In this document: in pieces, positions 1-8,366 of the stretch
Numbering within the stretch: the stretch's first letter is position 1
Layout of the letters: every line of letters starts with the position of its first letter
Source of the DNA: Myxococcales bacterium
Lineage (GTDB): Bacteria; Myxococcota_A; Polyangia; Nannocystales; Nannocystaceae
DNA: 64,000 nucleotides
Direction: 5' to 3'
Assembly (NCBI GenBank): GCA_020633315.1
Contig: JACKDV010000013.1
Coordinates: 124,001 to 188,000, forward strand
Position numbers and translations under genes: made by a program
Notes under the pieces: generated by a model
Database searches by the model: none
Seen by the model: the letters and a program-made list of their open reading frames with translations, nothing else
Told to the model about the DNA's origin: nothing

Positions 1-594
1 CACCCGCTCATCGGCACCGCCACCACCAACCTGGGCAATTGCCTCGCCCGCCAGGGTCGCTACGAGGAGGCGATGGCGCTGCAGCAGCGCTCGCTGCAGA
101 TCTTCGAGCGCCAGCTCGGCTTCGACAACACCTACACCCTGCGGGTGGTGTTCAACCTCGCCAAGATCACCCTGGCCACGGGGCGGCCGGCCGAGGCCGC
201 GGTGCTGTTCCAGCGGGGCCTCGACGCCCGCGAGCGCGAGCTGGGCCACGACGACACCCAGCTCAAGGGATGGGTGAGCCACCTGGCCCGCGCCGAGCTC
301 GAGCTGGGTCACGACGAGCGGGCGGCCGAGCTGCTCGAGTGGGCCCTGCAGCTACGCAAGGCCCTGGGCGAGTCCGAGCAGGCCCAGGCGCACGATCACT
401 TCCGCCTGGCCCGGGCGCTGGCGGAGTCCGACCCGCTCCGCGCCCGCGCCGAGGCGACGATCGCCCGCGATGCCTACGCCGCCGCGCTGCAGGGCGCGTC
501 GCCCGAGCAGACCGATCGCGAGGTGGAGGAGGCGTTCGAGGAGATCGAGCGGTGGCTCGCCGAGCACCCGGCCGAGCCGGTGCCCCCCGCCTGA
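1..594 (+). CDS. C-terminal part of a TPR protein (5' end outside window)
   Basis: The reading frame is already open at the first base and runs 197 codons to a TGA, so the start lies upstream of the window. The sequence is a series of about 40-residue helical TPR-like units: NLGNCLARQGRYEEAMALQQ, then a unit around LAKITLATGRPAEAAVLFQR, then HLARAELELGHDERAAELL. It ends in an acidic tail (EEAFEEIERWLAEHP). TPR units mediate protein-protein contacts. In myxobacteria this style of repeat often forms the C-terminal half of Ser/Thr protein kinases. A kinase identity is therefore an inference that the missing N-terminus would settle. The following gene is on the opposite strand, 37 bp away. Confidence 0.85.
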   Translation, partial: HPLIGTATTNLGNCLARQGRYEEAMALQQRSLQIFERQLGFDNTYTLRVVFNLAKITLATGRPAEAAVLFQRGLDARERELGHDDTQLKGWVSHLARAELELGHDERAAELLEWALQLRKALGESEQAQAHDHFRLARALAESDPLRARAEATIARDAYAAALQGASPEQTDREVEEAFEEIERWLAEHPAEPVPPA

Positions 595-631
595 GCCCCG
601 ACCCCGCCGAGGTCGGGGGCACGGGCGAGGA

Positions 632-1585
632 TCAGTACCGAGTGCCCACCACTCCCTGCTCGACCAGGGACCCCAGGCGCTCCAGGTGCTCGGCTCGCAG
701 GACGATGTCTTGGGAGGCCCAGTTCTCCTCCAGGCGCTCGATCCGACGGGTCCCCGGGATCGCGGCGAGGGGCAGGTCGCGCGACAGGACCCACGCCAGC
801 GCCACCTGGGCCGATGTGGCGTCGAGCTCCTCGGCGACCGCGGCCACCTCGTCGGCCATGCGGGCGTTGCGGGCGATCGCCTCCTCGGTGAAGCGCGGGT
901 TGTCGAGCCTCCAGTCGCCCGGCTCCAGGTCGCTCCGGGAGCGGATCGCCCCCGACAAGAAGCCGCGGCCGAGCGGGCTGTAGGCCACGAAGCCGATGCC
1001 GAGGCGGCGAACCGTGGGCAGGATCTCGGCCTCGACCTCCCGCGTCCACAGCGAGTACTCGGTCTGCAGCGCGCTGATGGGATGGACCGCATTGGCGCGA
1101 GCGATGATCTCGGGGTCGGCCTCGCTCAGGCCGAGGTAGCGGACCTTCCCCGCCTTGACCAGCTCGGCCATGGCCCCCACCGTCTCCTCGATCGGCGTCT
1201 CCGGGTCCACGCGATGCTGGTAGTAGAGATCGATGTGGTCCGTGCCCAGGCGCGTCAGCGAGGCATCGCAGCACGCCCTGACGTAGTCCGCCCCGCCCTT
1301 GATGCCCTTCCAGCTCCCGTCCTCGCCGCGAGAGACGCCGAACTTGGTGGCCAGGGTGATCTTCTCGCGGCGACCCTCGAGCGCCTTGGCCAGCAACAGC
1401 TCGTTGGTGAACGGGCCGTACATGTCCGACGTGTCCCAGAACGTGCACCCGAGCTCGGCGGCGTGCTGCAGGACGCGGAGGTTGTCGGCCTCCGAGGAGG
1501 AGCCGTAGAAGTCCGACATGCCCATGCAGCCCAGACCGATGGCTGGCACGCGAAGGCCCTGTGATCCGAGAGCGACCTCTTTCAT
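632..1585 (-). CDS. Aldo/keto reductase
   Basis: A 317-residue NAD(P)H-dependent oxidoreductase of the aldo/keto reductase superfamily, cytosolic, expected to reduce aldehydes or ketones. The four catalytic residues are visible: D51 and Y56 in WDTSDMYG, K81 in ATKFG and H124 in YYQHRVD. The NADP-binding end is seen in IPGTRRIERLEEN. Length and order match the YajO/Tas-type family with motif GLGCMGMSDFYG near the N-terminus. The ATG at 1585 was chosen because AAGGGA lies 8-13 bases upstream and family members start at this point; the frame is open further upstream. An AraC-type regulator starts divergently about 200 bp away, a common pairing in which the regulator controls the reductase. The substrate cannot be told from sequence. 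Confidence 0.93.
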   Translation of the reverse strand: MKEVALGSQGLRVPAIGLGCMGMSDFYGSSSEADNLRVLQHAAELGCTFWDTSDMYGPFTNELLLAKALEGRREKITLATKFGVSRGEDGSWKGIKGGADYVRACCDASLTRLGTDHIDLYYQHRVDPETPIEETVGAMAELVKAGKVRYLGLSEADPEIIARANAVHPISALQTEYSLWTREVEAEILPTVRRLGIGFVAYSPLGRGFLSGAIRSRSDLEPGDWRLDNPRFTEEAIARNARMADEVAAVAEELDATSAQVALAWVLSRDLPLAAIPGTRRIERLEENWASQDIVLRAEHLERLGSLVEQGVVGTRY

Positions 1586-1789
1586 GACTGCTGATCCCTT
1601 GTTGGTGGTGCTCCCCAGCGCGGTCCGGGCGGGTGTCATCGCCTCGCGCTCGGGATGAAGGGAAGCTACCCACCGCGAGGCCGCGGCGCCTGCCCATTCC
1701 TCCGAAGCGATTGCCCATTCCTCCACGTTTGGGGAGGATGTGTCTCAGCCGACACGGGAGGCCCTAGGATGTCACGGGAGGCAGGAGCC

Positions 1790-2662
1790 ATGAGCTTGGA
1801 AGGGCTGATCGAGCAGGCCGACCGCCTGGCGGCGGTCACAGCGGGGGGATGGCGGGGGATGGCGCGGCCGATGGACGACCTGCTGCTCCTGCGGCAGGAC
1901 CAGCCGAGCACCTTCGAGGCCTCCATGTACGAGCCGGTCATGTGCCTGATCCTCCACGGCCGGAAACAGGTGTCGATCGGGGAGCGGACCCTGTCGTTCG
2001 GCCCGGGGGAGTGCCTGCTGGTGAGCCACGACCTGCCCGTGTCCTCGCGGATCACCAAGGCGCCGTACCTCGCGCTGGTGCTCGAGGTCGACGTCGCCAC
2101 GATCCGCAAGCTCTACGACGAGGTCGCCGAGTCGGCGCTCGACGGCACGCGGGCTCGCGCCGCGGAGACGCACCGGGCGGATCCCGGGCTGCTCGACGCC
2201 CTGCGGCGGTACCTGGCGCTCGCCGACTCGCCCGCGGACGCCAAGGTGCTCGGCCCGCTCGTGAGCAAGGAGATCCACTATCGCCTGCTGATGGCGCCGT
2301 ACGGCGCGATGCTCCGCAGCCTCATTCGTCACGACAGCAACGCGAGCGCCATCGCCCGCGCCATCGGTCACATCCGCGGCAACGTGCGCTCGGCGATCGC
2401 GGTCCCGGAGCTCGCGCGGCGCGTGGGCATGAGCCCCTCGGCGTTCCACAAGCACTTCAAGATGGTCACCTCGACGACGCCGCTGCAGTACCACAAGGAG
2501 CTCCGCCTGCTCGAGGCGCGGCGGCTGCTGCAGACGGGAGGAGCCTCGGTCACCACCGCCGCCATCGACGTGGGGTACGAGAGCCCGAGCCAGTTCAGCC
2601 GCGAGTACGCGCGCAAGTTCGGGGTGCCGCCGAGCCAAGACCTGGCCCACGCGACGGGCTAG
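1790..2662 (+). CDS. AraC-family transcriptional regulator with cupin-like N-terminal domain
   Basis: A 290-residue DNA-binding regulator. Residues about 20-170 form the AraC N-terminal effector domain, with the typical phrase PVMCLILHGRKQVSIGE followed by FGPGECLLVS. The C-terminal 100 residues carry two helix-turn-helix segments (ELARRVGMSPSAFHKHFK and AAIDVGYESPSQFSREYARK). The ATG at 1790 is preceded by a good GGAGG-type ribosome site. An in-frame ATG at 1769 is a possible alternative. It is divergent from the aldo/keto reductase and probably controls it, as in many AraC/AKR pairs. The effector is unknown. The 3' end overlaps the stop of the opposing gene by four bases. Confidence 0.92.
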   Translation: MSLEGLIEQADRLAAVTAGGWRGMARPMDDLLLLRQDQPSTFEASMYEPVMCLILHGRKQVSIGERTLSFGPGECLLVSHDLPVSSRITKAPYLALVLEVDVATIRKLYDEVAESALDGTRARAAETHRADPGLLDALRRYLALADSPADAKVLGPLVSKEIHYRLLMAPYGAMLRSLIRHDSNASAIARAIGHIRGNVRSAIAVPELARRVGMSPSAFHKHFKMVTSTTPLQYHKELRLLEARRLLQTGGASVTTAAIDVGYESPSQFSREYARKFGVPPSQDLAHATG

Positions 2663-3513
2663 CCGTTCATCGGCTCGAAGCCGGCGGGCGCACCGAGGTG
2701 GAGCACCATCCGCGCCTCGCTCAGCGAGCCGAGGGCACAGCCGGCCGCCCAGATCGCGAGCAGCGGTGACATCGGATCGGGCAGCGCCGCGAACGGGCGA
2801 CCGACCAGGGGCTCGGGCACGAGCATCGCCCGCGGCTCGCCGAGCCCCTCGCGGATCCAGCCGAAGGGACCGCGCGACACGACCACCCCCGCCGCGACGA
2901 CCCGCTGCCAGTCCTCGTGCATGACCGCGTCGTGGGCGAAGATCCGCTGCGCCGCGCTGCGGCTGCGCAAGGCCGAGAGCCGGGCCCCGGCCGACGCACC
3001 CGACCCGAGCGCCGCAAATGCGGCATTGCTCGCATGGAGCCCGGCCAGGGCCAGCGCCTCGCAGACCGCATGCCTGCTGCGGATCCACGACTGCCGCAGT
3101 CGTCCGGCTGGCAGCAGGCTCCACGCAATCCGCCGCGGCGCCGCCTGCCCCCAGGGCTCCAGCGCCGCGACGAGCTCGCGCGCCAGTGCCTCGACCGCCT
3201 CGATGATCGCGGACGCGGCCACCACCCGTGCGACCTCGTCGGCAGAGGCCGGGATCGGGCGCTCTCGCTCGGCCCCGCCGCCTCCCCTCATGAAGGTGCG
3301 CCGGCCCGGCTCGGCCCACGACGCCGGCACGAGCCCGGCGGTGGTCGCCGCCTCCCATGCCGCGTGGCCACCTCGCACCCCGGCGACCGCCGCCCTCGCG
3401 GCCCGCCATCGAGGCAGGCGCGGCTGCAGCAGTGCTCGGTCGATCGCCTCGTAGTCCACGCGGCCGTCCTTCGAAGGGCGCCCACGGTACGCGCTCGCGA
3501 CGAGGGCTCGCAA
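2659..3513 (-). CDS. Hypothetical protein, Ala/Arg-rich, no recognised domain
   Basis: A 284-residue reading frame with no family I recognise. No signal peptide or clear membrane helix is visible. It is rich in Ala and Arg with amphipathic stretches such as VAASAIIEAVEALARELVAA. The C-terminal part reads like a compact domain (FGWIREGLGEPRAMLVPEPL). The start used is a TTG at 3513; no ATG exists near it, so the N-terminus is uncertain. It converges on and overlaps the AraC regulator by four bases. The frame has protein-like composition throughout, unlike the competing frames, which is the main support for it being real. Confidence 0.6.
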   Translation of the reverse strand: MRALVASAYRGRPSKDGRVDYEAIDRALLQPRLPRWRAARAAVAGVRGGHAAWEAATTAGLVPASWAEPGRRTFMRGGGGAERERPIPASADEVARVVAASAIIEAVEALARELVAALEPWGQAAPRRIAWSLLPAGRLRQSWIRSRHAVCEALALAGLHASNAAFAALGSGASAGARLSALRSRSAAQRIFAHDAVMHEDWQRVVAAGVVVSRGPFGWIREGLGEPRAMLVPEPLVGRPFAALPDPMSPLLAIWAAGCALGSLSEARMVLHLGAPAGFEPMNG

Positions 3514-3956
3514 GTGAGCGAGCGAGCGACATCGAGTGGCTCTCTCGTGCCAGTACGAATGTGATCATGGGCGCCAGTGTCACTACTTCGAGATCGAGCC
3601 ACTCCGCGATTCGATCAATCGAATGAGCCGCTGTGCTCCACGCACGAAGGTGCTCGCCCGAGCGGAGCGGATTCCATCCTGCCAGGATCCGTCAGGGGGT
3701 CAATGGACAGCGGCAAGGGGATCCACTAGCTTTCACGAATCGACCGCGGCAGGACGTCGATGGTTCGTGGTGCCAGCATGCTTCGCCAGAAGCAGGGGTG
3801 ACCCGAGTCGACTCTCGGTTCCGTTCTCGATGCGCTTGCGGTCACGCGCATGAGCGGTGCGGCGTGAGCTCTCGGGGCGTGGCAAGCCCCAGGGGCACCC
3901 GGCGATGTCACGTCGGGTGCAGCGACAACAACGCCACGTAACAGAAGGAAGAGGCA
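3514..3956. other. 443-bp intergenic region upstream of the DUF2589 cassette
   Basis: No convincing gene on either strand; the short frames here have low-complexity Arg/Ser composition. It probably holds the promoter of the five-gene cassette that starts at 3957. A perfect inverted repeat lies at 3609-3624. A purine-rich ribosome site (GAAGGAAGAGG) sits just before the first ATG of the cassette. No promoter can be assigned with confidence. Confidence 0.6.
3609..3624. promoter_or_regulatory. Perfect 16-bp inverted repeat, possible operator
   Basis: ATTCGATCAATCGAAT has two 7-base arms around a 2-base centre. It lies in the long gap before the DUF2589 cassette and could bind a dimeric regulator. 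Position relative to a promoter is unknown. Confidence 0.3.
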
Positions 3957-4517
3957 ATGCCCAATTCGATTCAGGCACTGCAGAGCATCCCGTTTCGGGA
4001 TCTGATCGGCGGTCCGCTCCAGGCGGCCGTCGAGGCGCAGCAGATGGCGGCGGAGTCCACCATCGAGTTCATCGAGAAGGTGGGCTTCGATCCCACGCCG
4101 GACTCCAACGCCCTCCGCAACGTGACCTTCACCTACGCCAAGGAGAACGAGGGGGTCGAGGAGAACTTCTCGCTCACCGTTCCGCTGCTGGCGATCGTGC
4201 CCATCCCGTTCATCCGCATCGACGAGGTCAACATCGAGTTCAACGCCAAGCTCCACGACGTGGTTCGCTCGGACGCGGAGGTCTCGAGTCGCTTCGGCAT
4301 CAGCGGTGAGGTGAGCGCGCGCTGGGGCTTCGGCAAGGCGAGCATGCGCTCGTCGTACTCCCGTACCCAGAAGTCGAGCACGTCGTCGACCTTCGAGGCC
4401 GAGTACCAGATGAACATCAAGGTGCGGGCCGGCGCGGCGCCCATGCCCGAGGGCATGGCGAAGATCCTCGACATCCTCGAGTCGGTCATCACCGAGCGCC
4501 CGGAGGCGCCCGCGTAG
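3957..4517 (+). CDS. DUF2589 family protein (copy 1)
   Basis: A 186-residue protein matching my memory of the DUF2589 family, whose function is unknown. Family-like landmarks are the N-terminal LIGGPLQAAVEAQQMAAEST followed by FIEKVGF, and the central hydrophobic strand SLTVPLLAIVPIPFIRIDEV. A Ser/Thr-rich beta segment follows (SRTQKSSTSS), then a short C-terminal helix (MPEGMAKILDILES). There is no signal peptide and no membrane helix, so it is probably cytosolic. A strong ribosome site (GAAGGAAGAGG) precedes the ATG. It opens a co-directional run of five genes, the fourth of which is a second DUF2589 protein with the same plan. That suggests the two paralogs co-assemble, which is inference. 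Confidence 0.88.
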   Translation: MPNSIQALQSIPFRDLIGGPLQAAVEAQQMAAESTIEFIEKVGFDPTPDSNALRNVTFTYAKENEGVEENFSLTVPLLAIVPIPFIRIDEVNIEFNAKLHDVVRSDAEVSSRFGISGEVSARWGFGKASMRSSYSRTQKSSTSSTFEAEYQMNIKVRAGAAPMPEGMAKILDILESVITERPEAPA

Positions 4518-4535
4518 CCCCGGAGCCACTCCTCC

Positions 4536-4910
4536 ATGAGCCACTTCGTCATTCTCGGGCGCGTGGGCGCCCACCTGATCGACGAGCTCGACAAGGTGCT
4601 CGCCCGCGCGAAGAGCCCGGGGGGCGGCGTCGGCGTGGGGGTGTGGCTGCGGACCGTGGAGGTCGCGATCCCCTTCGCGTCCTCGGACGGCTCGGACGTC
4701 TCGCCCACGACGATCGTCGTGGGCGAGACGCCCCTTCCCCTCGCCGTGGCGCGCGAGCTGCTGCTGCCGCTGCAGCAGGCGGTGCTCGTGAGCGCCGCCG
4801 ACGTCGACGCGGCGTCGCCGAGCTCGCGCGGCGTGCTGGTGATGCGGGTGACCCTGCCTCGCCCCGACTCTCCCGATTCCCCGAACGAACCCTTCAACCC
4901 AACCACCTGA
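4536..4910 (+). CDS. Small hypothetical protein of the DUF2589 cassette
   Basis: A 124-residue protein of no family I recognise. The N-terminal third is helical (MSHFVILGRVGAHLIDELDK), followed by a Gly-rich turn and alternating hydrophobic strands (VWLRTVEVAIPFAS). The last 15 residues are Pro-rich and probably disordered. It lies 18 bp after the first DUF2589 gene and 10 bp before the next gene, so it is almost certainly co-transcribed and probably acts with the DUF2589 proteins. No signal peptide is seen. Confidence 0.75.
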   Translation: MSHFVILGRVGAHLIDELDKVLARAKSPGGGVGVGVWLRTVEVAIPFASSDGSDVSPTTIVVGETPLPLAVARELLLPLQQAVLVSAADVDAASPSSRGVLVMRVTLPRPDSPDSPNEPFNPTT

Positions 4911-4920
4911 GGAAAGCTCC

Positions 4921-5700
4921 ATGGTCCGTGTAGCCGACATCATCGGTGCGCTCTTGCGGGGCCTGACCACCGCGCGCATCCAGTCCGACATCTTCTCCAG
5001 CCAAGCCAGCCAGCAGTACCTCGAGGATCCGAACCTGCGCAGCTATCCGGTGCCGCGCGCCGAGATCCGACAGGCCGACATCAACATGCGCATGGCCGTC
5101 CAGGAGACCGTGCAGCGCAACGTGGACGAGCTGACCCTGGTGGAGCAGCTGTTGCTCGAGGAGCTGGCGGAGTACCTACAGACGATCCTTGCGATCTCGG
5201 TCCCCGCCGTGTCCGATCCCACGCTGGTGCAGTCGCTGTCGCTGCACCTGGGCGCGCAGCAGGACGCGTTCGTCGAGCAGGTGACCGACGCGCTGTCGAG
5301 CTACGTCACCAACAACCTCGATGCGGTCAAGCTGGAGCTGCTCGACAACCCCAAGAGCTTCGGCTCCAAGACCTGGCGGGACGAGACCGCGGACGCCGTG
5401 GAGGCGGCCGTGGTGGCGCTCGCGGCCGACGTGGACCTGGGCGGCGTGCAGTTCGGCAAGGACGTGCAGGATGCCTCCAGCGCGTTCGCGAACAAGCTGC
5501 AGGTGGAGGCCCAGCTCGAGATCGACCTGGCCCTGGCGGCGTTCTTCGACCTGGACCTGGCGGTCAAGAAGGACCAGATCATCACGCTGCCCGAGCACGT
5601 GATGTCGGAGATCAAGCTCCAGGTGACGATGGACAACTACGAGTGGAGCTCGGTGAAGAACGCCCAGGGCGAGGTGACCAACCGCCTGACGCAGAAGTGA
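4921..5700 (+). CDS. Hypothetical protein of the DUF2589 cassette
   Basis: A 259-residue protein, no family assigned. The N-terminus (MVRVADIIGALLRGLTTARI) is a hydrophobic to amphipathic helix. A conserved-looking stretch follows (YPVPRAEIRQADINMRM), then long predicted helices (QETVQRNVDELTLVEQLLLE). The middle is acidic and Ala-rich. The end (IITLPEHVMSEIKLQVTMDN) reads as beta strands. GAGGAAAGC upstream of the ATG is a usable ribosome site. Its position between the two DUF2589 genes with gaps of 10 and 13 bp argues for a shared complex. No catalytic motif was found. Confidence 0.8.
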   Translation: MVRVADIIGALLRGLTTARIQSDIFSSQASQQYLEDPNLRSYPVPRAEIRQADINMRMAVQETVQRNVDELTLVEQLLLEELAEYLQTILAISVPAVSDPTLVQSLSLHLGAQQDAFVEQVTDALSSYVTNNLDAVKLELLDNPKSFGSKTWRDETADAVEAAVVALAADVDLGGVQFGKDVQDASSAFANKLQVEAQLEIDLALAAFFDLDLAVKKDQIITLPEHVMSEIKLQVTMDNYEWSSVKNAQGEVTNRLTQK

Positions 5701-5713
5701 GAGGAGCACGACC

Positions 5714-6325
5714 ATGGCCAATGGAGTCCAAGATCTCAAGTCGATACCGCTCCAGGACATCCTGGGCGCCCCCATCAGCGCGCTGGTGCAGGCGGAGGCG
5801 CAGGCCTCACGCACCGCGCTGCAATTCATCGAGGAGGTGGGCTTCGTCCGCCCGGCGGACGCCCCGCCCGACCTCAGCGCGCTCGACGTGGGCGAGCTGC
5901 GGATGGTGGAGTTCGGCTACACCAAGCTCGACGCCGACGGCAACCCGGCGCAGTTCGTCGCTCGCATCCCGCTGCTGGCCCTGTTCAACATCCCGGGCAT
6001 GCGGGTGAAGCTGGCCACGCTCAGCTTCACCGCGAAGATCACCGACGTGTACACCGAGACCACCTCGCAGACCACCGACGGCGAGGTGGGCGACGAGACC
6101 ACGGATGGCGAGGGCTCGCTGCTCACGCGCCCGCAGCTCGGCTTCCGCGGCAGCCTGGTGTCGTCCACGGGCACGCAGGGCACCACCACCAGCAGCTACG
6201 ACCTGAACATCAAGGTCGAGCTCGAGCAGACACCGATCTCGCCGGGCATGGCCAAGCTGCAGAGCATGCTCGACCTGGCCATCAGCGACTCGCAGGTGCT
6301 CCCGGGCGGAGGCGGCGGTGGCTGA
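5714..6325 (+). CDS. DUF2589 family protein (copy 2)
   Basis: A 203-residue second DUF2589-type protein. It repeats the plan of copy 1. The N-terminus reads LKSIPLQDILGAPISALVQA, then ALQFIEEVGF. The central strand pair is FVARIPLLALFNIPGMRVKL, followed by LSFTAKITDVYTE. The terminal helix is ISPGMAKLQSMLDLAI. It differs by a Thr/Asp-rich insertion in the middle (TTDGEVGDETTDGEG) and a poly-Gly tail. An excellent ribosome site (GAGAGGAGC) precedes the ATG. The stop overlaps the next gene by 8 bp. Function unknown; a structural role in a multiprotein assembly is inferred only from the paralogous pairing. Confidence 0.87.
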   Translation: MANGVQDLKSIPLQDILGAPISALVQAEAQASRTALQFIEEVGFVRPADAPPDLSALDVGELRMVEFGYTKLDADGNPAQFVARIPLLALFNIPGMRVKLATLSFTAKITDVYTETTSQTTDGEVGDETTDGEGSLLTRPQLGFRGSLVSSTGTQGTTTSSYDLNIKVELEQTPISPGMAKLQSMLDLAISDSQVLPGGGGGG

Positions 6326-6767
6326 GCGTAGCAACGAGACCGGGGAGCGCCGCCCGGCTCGCAGACCGCGGCGCTCCAAGTACTCGGTGGAGAAGAGCCT
6401 GGAGGGCTCGCTCGACAACGCGGCCGAGGGGCTCGCCACGCTGCTCGAGTCGCTCCAGCGCTCGGGCATGGTGGAGGGGCTCTCGGGCTACCGCACGCTG
6501 CAGGCGGTGTTGATGCAGCAGAAGCTGTGGGCGGTGAGCAACCAACGGGGGCGGGTCCTTCCCAAGTTCGATGCGATCGCCCGCACGGCCGAGAAGCTCC
6601 ACCGCGTGTTCTCGGGCTACGCCGCGGTGATGGAGAAGCTGAGCAAGCTCGACGAGATCCGGGCCCCGAGCCCCACGGCACGCAAGGCGCGGGCCGAGGC
6701 GGGCGAGGGCGAGGGCGAGGCGAGCGAGGCTCCGGCCGTGATCGAGAGCCCCGAGCCGACGAAGTGA
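6318..6767 (+). CDS. Small basic hypothetical protein, last gene of the DUF2589 cassette
   Basis: A 149-residue protein with a strongly basic N-terminus (ETGERRPARRPRRSKYSVEK), a helical core (LLESLQRSGMVEGLSGYRTL, then AIARTAEKLHRVFSGYAAVM) and an acidic, disordered tail. It starts with GTG inside the end of copy 2, so translation is probably coupled to it. No known domain is recognised. The basic head could contact nucleic acid or an acidic partner; that is speculation. A strong bidirectional hairpin follows 18 bp after the stop and marks the end of the cassette. Confidence 0.75.
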   Translation: MAERSNETGERRPARRPRRSKYSVEKSLEGSLDNAAEGLATLLESLQRSGMVEGLSGYRTLQAVLMQQKLWAVSNQRGRVLPKFDAIARTAEKLHRVFSGYAAVMEKLSKLDEIRAPSPTARKARAEAGEGEGEASEAPAVIESPEPTK

Positions 6768-6785
6768 GATCACCGCGCCAGGATG

Positions 6786-6839
6786 CCTCGCGGCGGTCGG
6801 GTGACGAAGGATGACCGACCTTCGCCGACCGCCGCGGGG
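6786..6839. terminator. Bidirectional terminator hairpin
   Basis: Arms 6786-6800 and 6825-6839 pair over 15 bases with a single G-U. The loop holds a second small stem (GAAGG with CCTTC). It lies between convergent genes ending at 6767 and 6865, where a shared terminator is expected. No clear U-tract is present, as is usual in such GC-rich genomes. Confidence 0.7.
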
Positions 6840-6864
6840 CCCGGGCTGACGGCTCGCGGCCGCG

Positions 6865-8082
6865 TCACTCCCAGATGCGGCGCAGCAGCACGCGACCGTC
6901 GCTCGGGTCGATCACGTTGACGTAGCGCTGGCCGCCGGTGACCGACAGCACCAGGCCGCCGCGCTCCAGCCGTAGGTGCGCCACGTCGGCAGGGCAGCGC
7001 GAGCAGCCCCAGGTGCCGTCGTGACCCGGGCGACGCAGCAGCTCCTCGCGAGAGCCTCCGCCGCGGGTGCGCCAGCGCAGCTCGCCGGTGGCTCGGTGGA
7101 TGGCCACGAGCTCGGTGCCCAGGCGCAGCACGGCGAGCTCGTCGGTCTCCACCACCTGGTGGTCGTCTCGTACGGCTGGGCCCAGGTCGACGGTCCAGCG
7201 GGGCTCGCCGTCGGCGGTGGCCGTCACCACGAGCGAGCGCGGCGGCGGAGCATCGAGGCCGATCGCGTGGGGACCGGGCTCGCCCCCGACGAAGCGGTAG
7301 GCGTACGCGGTGCGGAGCGCCTGATCGTCGGGCCCGGGGGCGACAGGCCTGGCGTCGGCGAAGGTGCCGGGCATGGGTCGCTTGGTCCAGCGGCGACCAT
7401 CCGGCAAGAGCTGATCGACGTAGAGCGTGGTGTGCTTGCCGCCCCTGATGCGACCGAAGACCCGCAGGCCGAGCGTGCCGTCGCAGGCGATCTGGATCCC
7501 GTGGTGGTCGACGAGGTGCTCGTCGCCCCAGTGCCGATCGGCCATCGCCCGCACCTCGCCGGTGCTCGGGTCGAGGCGAAACACGCGGTACCACGGGCGG
7601 AAGGGGCTCGCCATGGTGGCGTAGAGCTCGTCGCCGCACTGCAGGATGCGGGGTGAGCTCGGAGCGCCGCTGTCGGGGTGACCGGGCAGGCGCACGCGCC
7701 AGATCGGCGTGTCGTCGTCGCGCATGCGCATCGCCTCGGCGTCGGTGCCGGGACCCTCGGGATCGATCTGGTACGGCTGGCCCGAGCGGGGCACGGTCTC
7801 GCGACGACCCTTGGGCGGGATGCGGGTGCAGCCGGCGAGACAGGTATGGTCGGCGCTCCATCCCTCGATCCACACCCAGGGCTCGTCGCCGATGACCGGC
7901 TCGGGCTCGGGCTCGGGCTCGACGGCGGGGACCGGCTCGGGCTCCGCCTCGAGCGCCTCGTGGAGGGCGGGCCGAGCGGGCTCGGGGCCGGTGCAGGCGA
8001 GCGCGAGCCCGAGCGAGACGAGCGAGCGGCGGCCGCGTCGATGCACCCGACGAGATCCCACGACCTCACCATACAGGAACAC
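6865..8082 (-). CDS. Lipoprotein with PQQ-like beta-propeller repeats
   Basis: A 405-residue exported lipoprotein. The lipobox LALAC follows a basic n-region (RRVHRRGRRSL). A Glu/Pro linker (repeated EPEP) precedes the folded domain. The body shows repeated strand units such as WRVFRLDPSTGEVRAM-like blocks, TATADGEPRWTVDLG, VAIHRATGELRWRTRG and VNVIDPSDGRVLLRRI. These are typical of PQQ-like/quinoprotein propellers that serve as scaffolds or sugar/protein binders. Residues CLAGC and CSRCPAD may form disulfides. The ATG at 8082 is used; GTG codons six and seven codons later are alternatives. Precise function unknown. Confidence 0.82.
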   Translation of the reverse strand: MFLYGEVVGSRRVHRRGRRSLVSLGLALACTGPEPARPALHEALEAEPEPVPAVEPEPEPEPVIGDEPWVWIEGWSADHTCLAGCTRIPPKGRRETVPRSGQPYQIDPEGPGTDAEAMRMRDDDTPIWRVRLPGHPDSGAPSSPRILQCGDELYATMASPFRPWYRVFRLDPSTGEVRAMADRHWGDEHLVDHHGIQIACDGTLGLRVFGRIRGGKHTTLYVDQLLPDGRRWTKRPMPGTFADARPVAPGPDDQALRTAYAYRFVGGEPGPHAIGLDAPPPRSLVVTATADGEPRWTVDLGPAVRDDHQVVETDELAVLRLGTELVAIHRATGELRWRTRGGGSREELLRRPGHDGTWGCSRCPADVAHLRLERGGLVLSVTGGQRYVNVIDPSDGRVLLRRIWE

Positions 8083-8162
8083 GCGAGCGGCGACGCGATC
8101 GTGGCGATCGAGAGCGGATCGGATCGTGCAAGGAGCAAGGACGAACGGGAGGAGGCAGGGCG

Positions 8163-8366
8163 ATGACGAAGAAGTTCGTGTTCGACGAGAGCTCCCGTAC
8201 GCTGCACCGAGTCGTGGGACATGCGCGTACGTGGGAGCAGATCAGTCCCATCGTGCGCGTGCGTCGACGGGTGATCGGCTCCGATGGCAACGAGGTGCCG
8301 CGGGAGCCGGATCCCTGGTACTCGACCTTTGGCTGGGACTTCGAGGATCTGAGCCTCGACATCTGA
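8163..8366 (+). CDS. Small hypothetical protein (67 aa)
   Basis: A 67-residue frame preceded by one of the best ribosome sites in the window (GGGAGGAGGCAGGG, 4 bases before the ATG). The product begins MTKKFVFDESSRTLHRVVGH and ends in an aromatic, acidic tail (YSTFGWDFEDLSLDI). No signal peptide, no known family. The neighbour upstream is divergent. Such a size plus an acidic aromatic tail could suit a regulatory or RiPP-like peptide, but nothing in the context supports that specifically. Confidence 0.65.
   Translation: MTKKFVFDESSRTLHRVVGHARTWEQISPIVRVRRRVIGSDGNEVPREPDPWYSTFGWDFEDLSLDI

Noticed and set aside
8163..8366. The 67-residue protein as a second RiPP precursor
   Set aside because: It lacks a Gly-Gly leader end and core repeats, and no modifying enzyme is adjacent.
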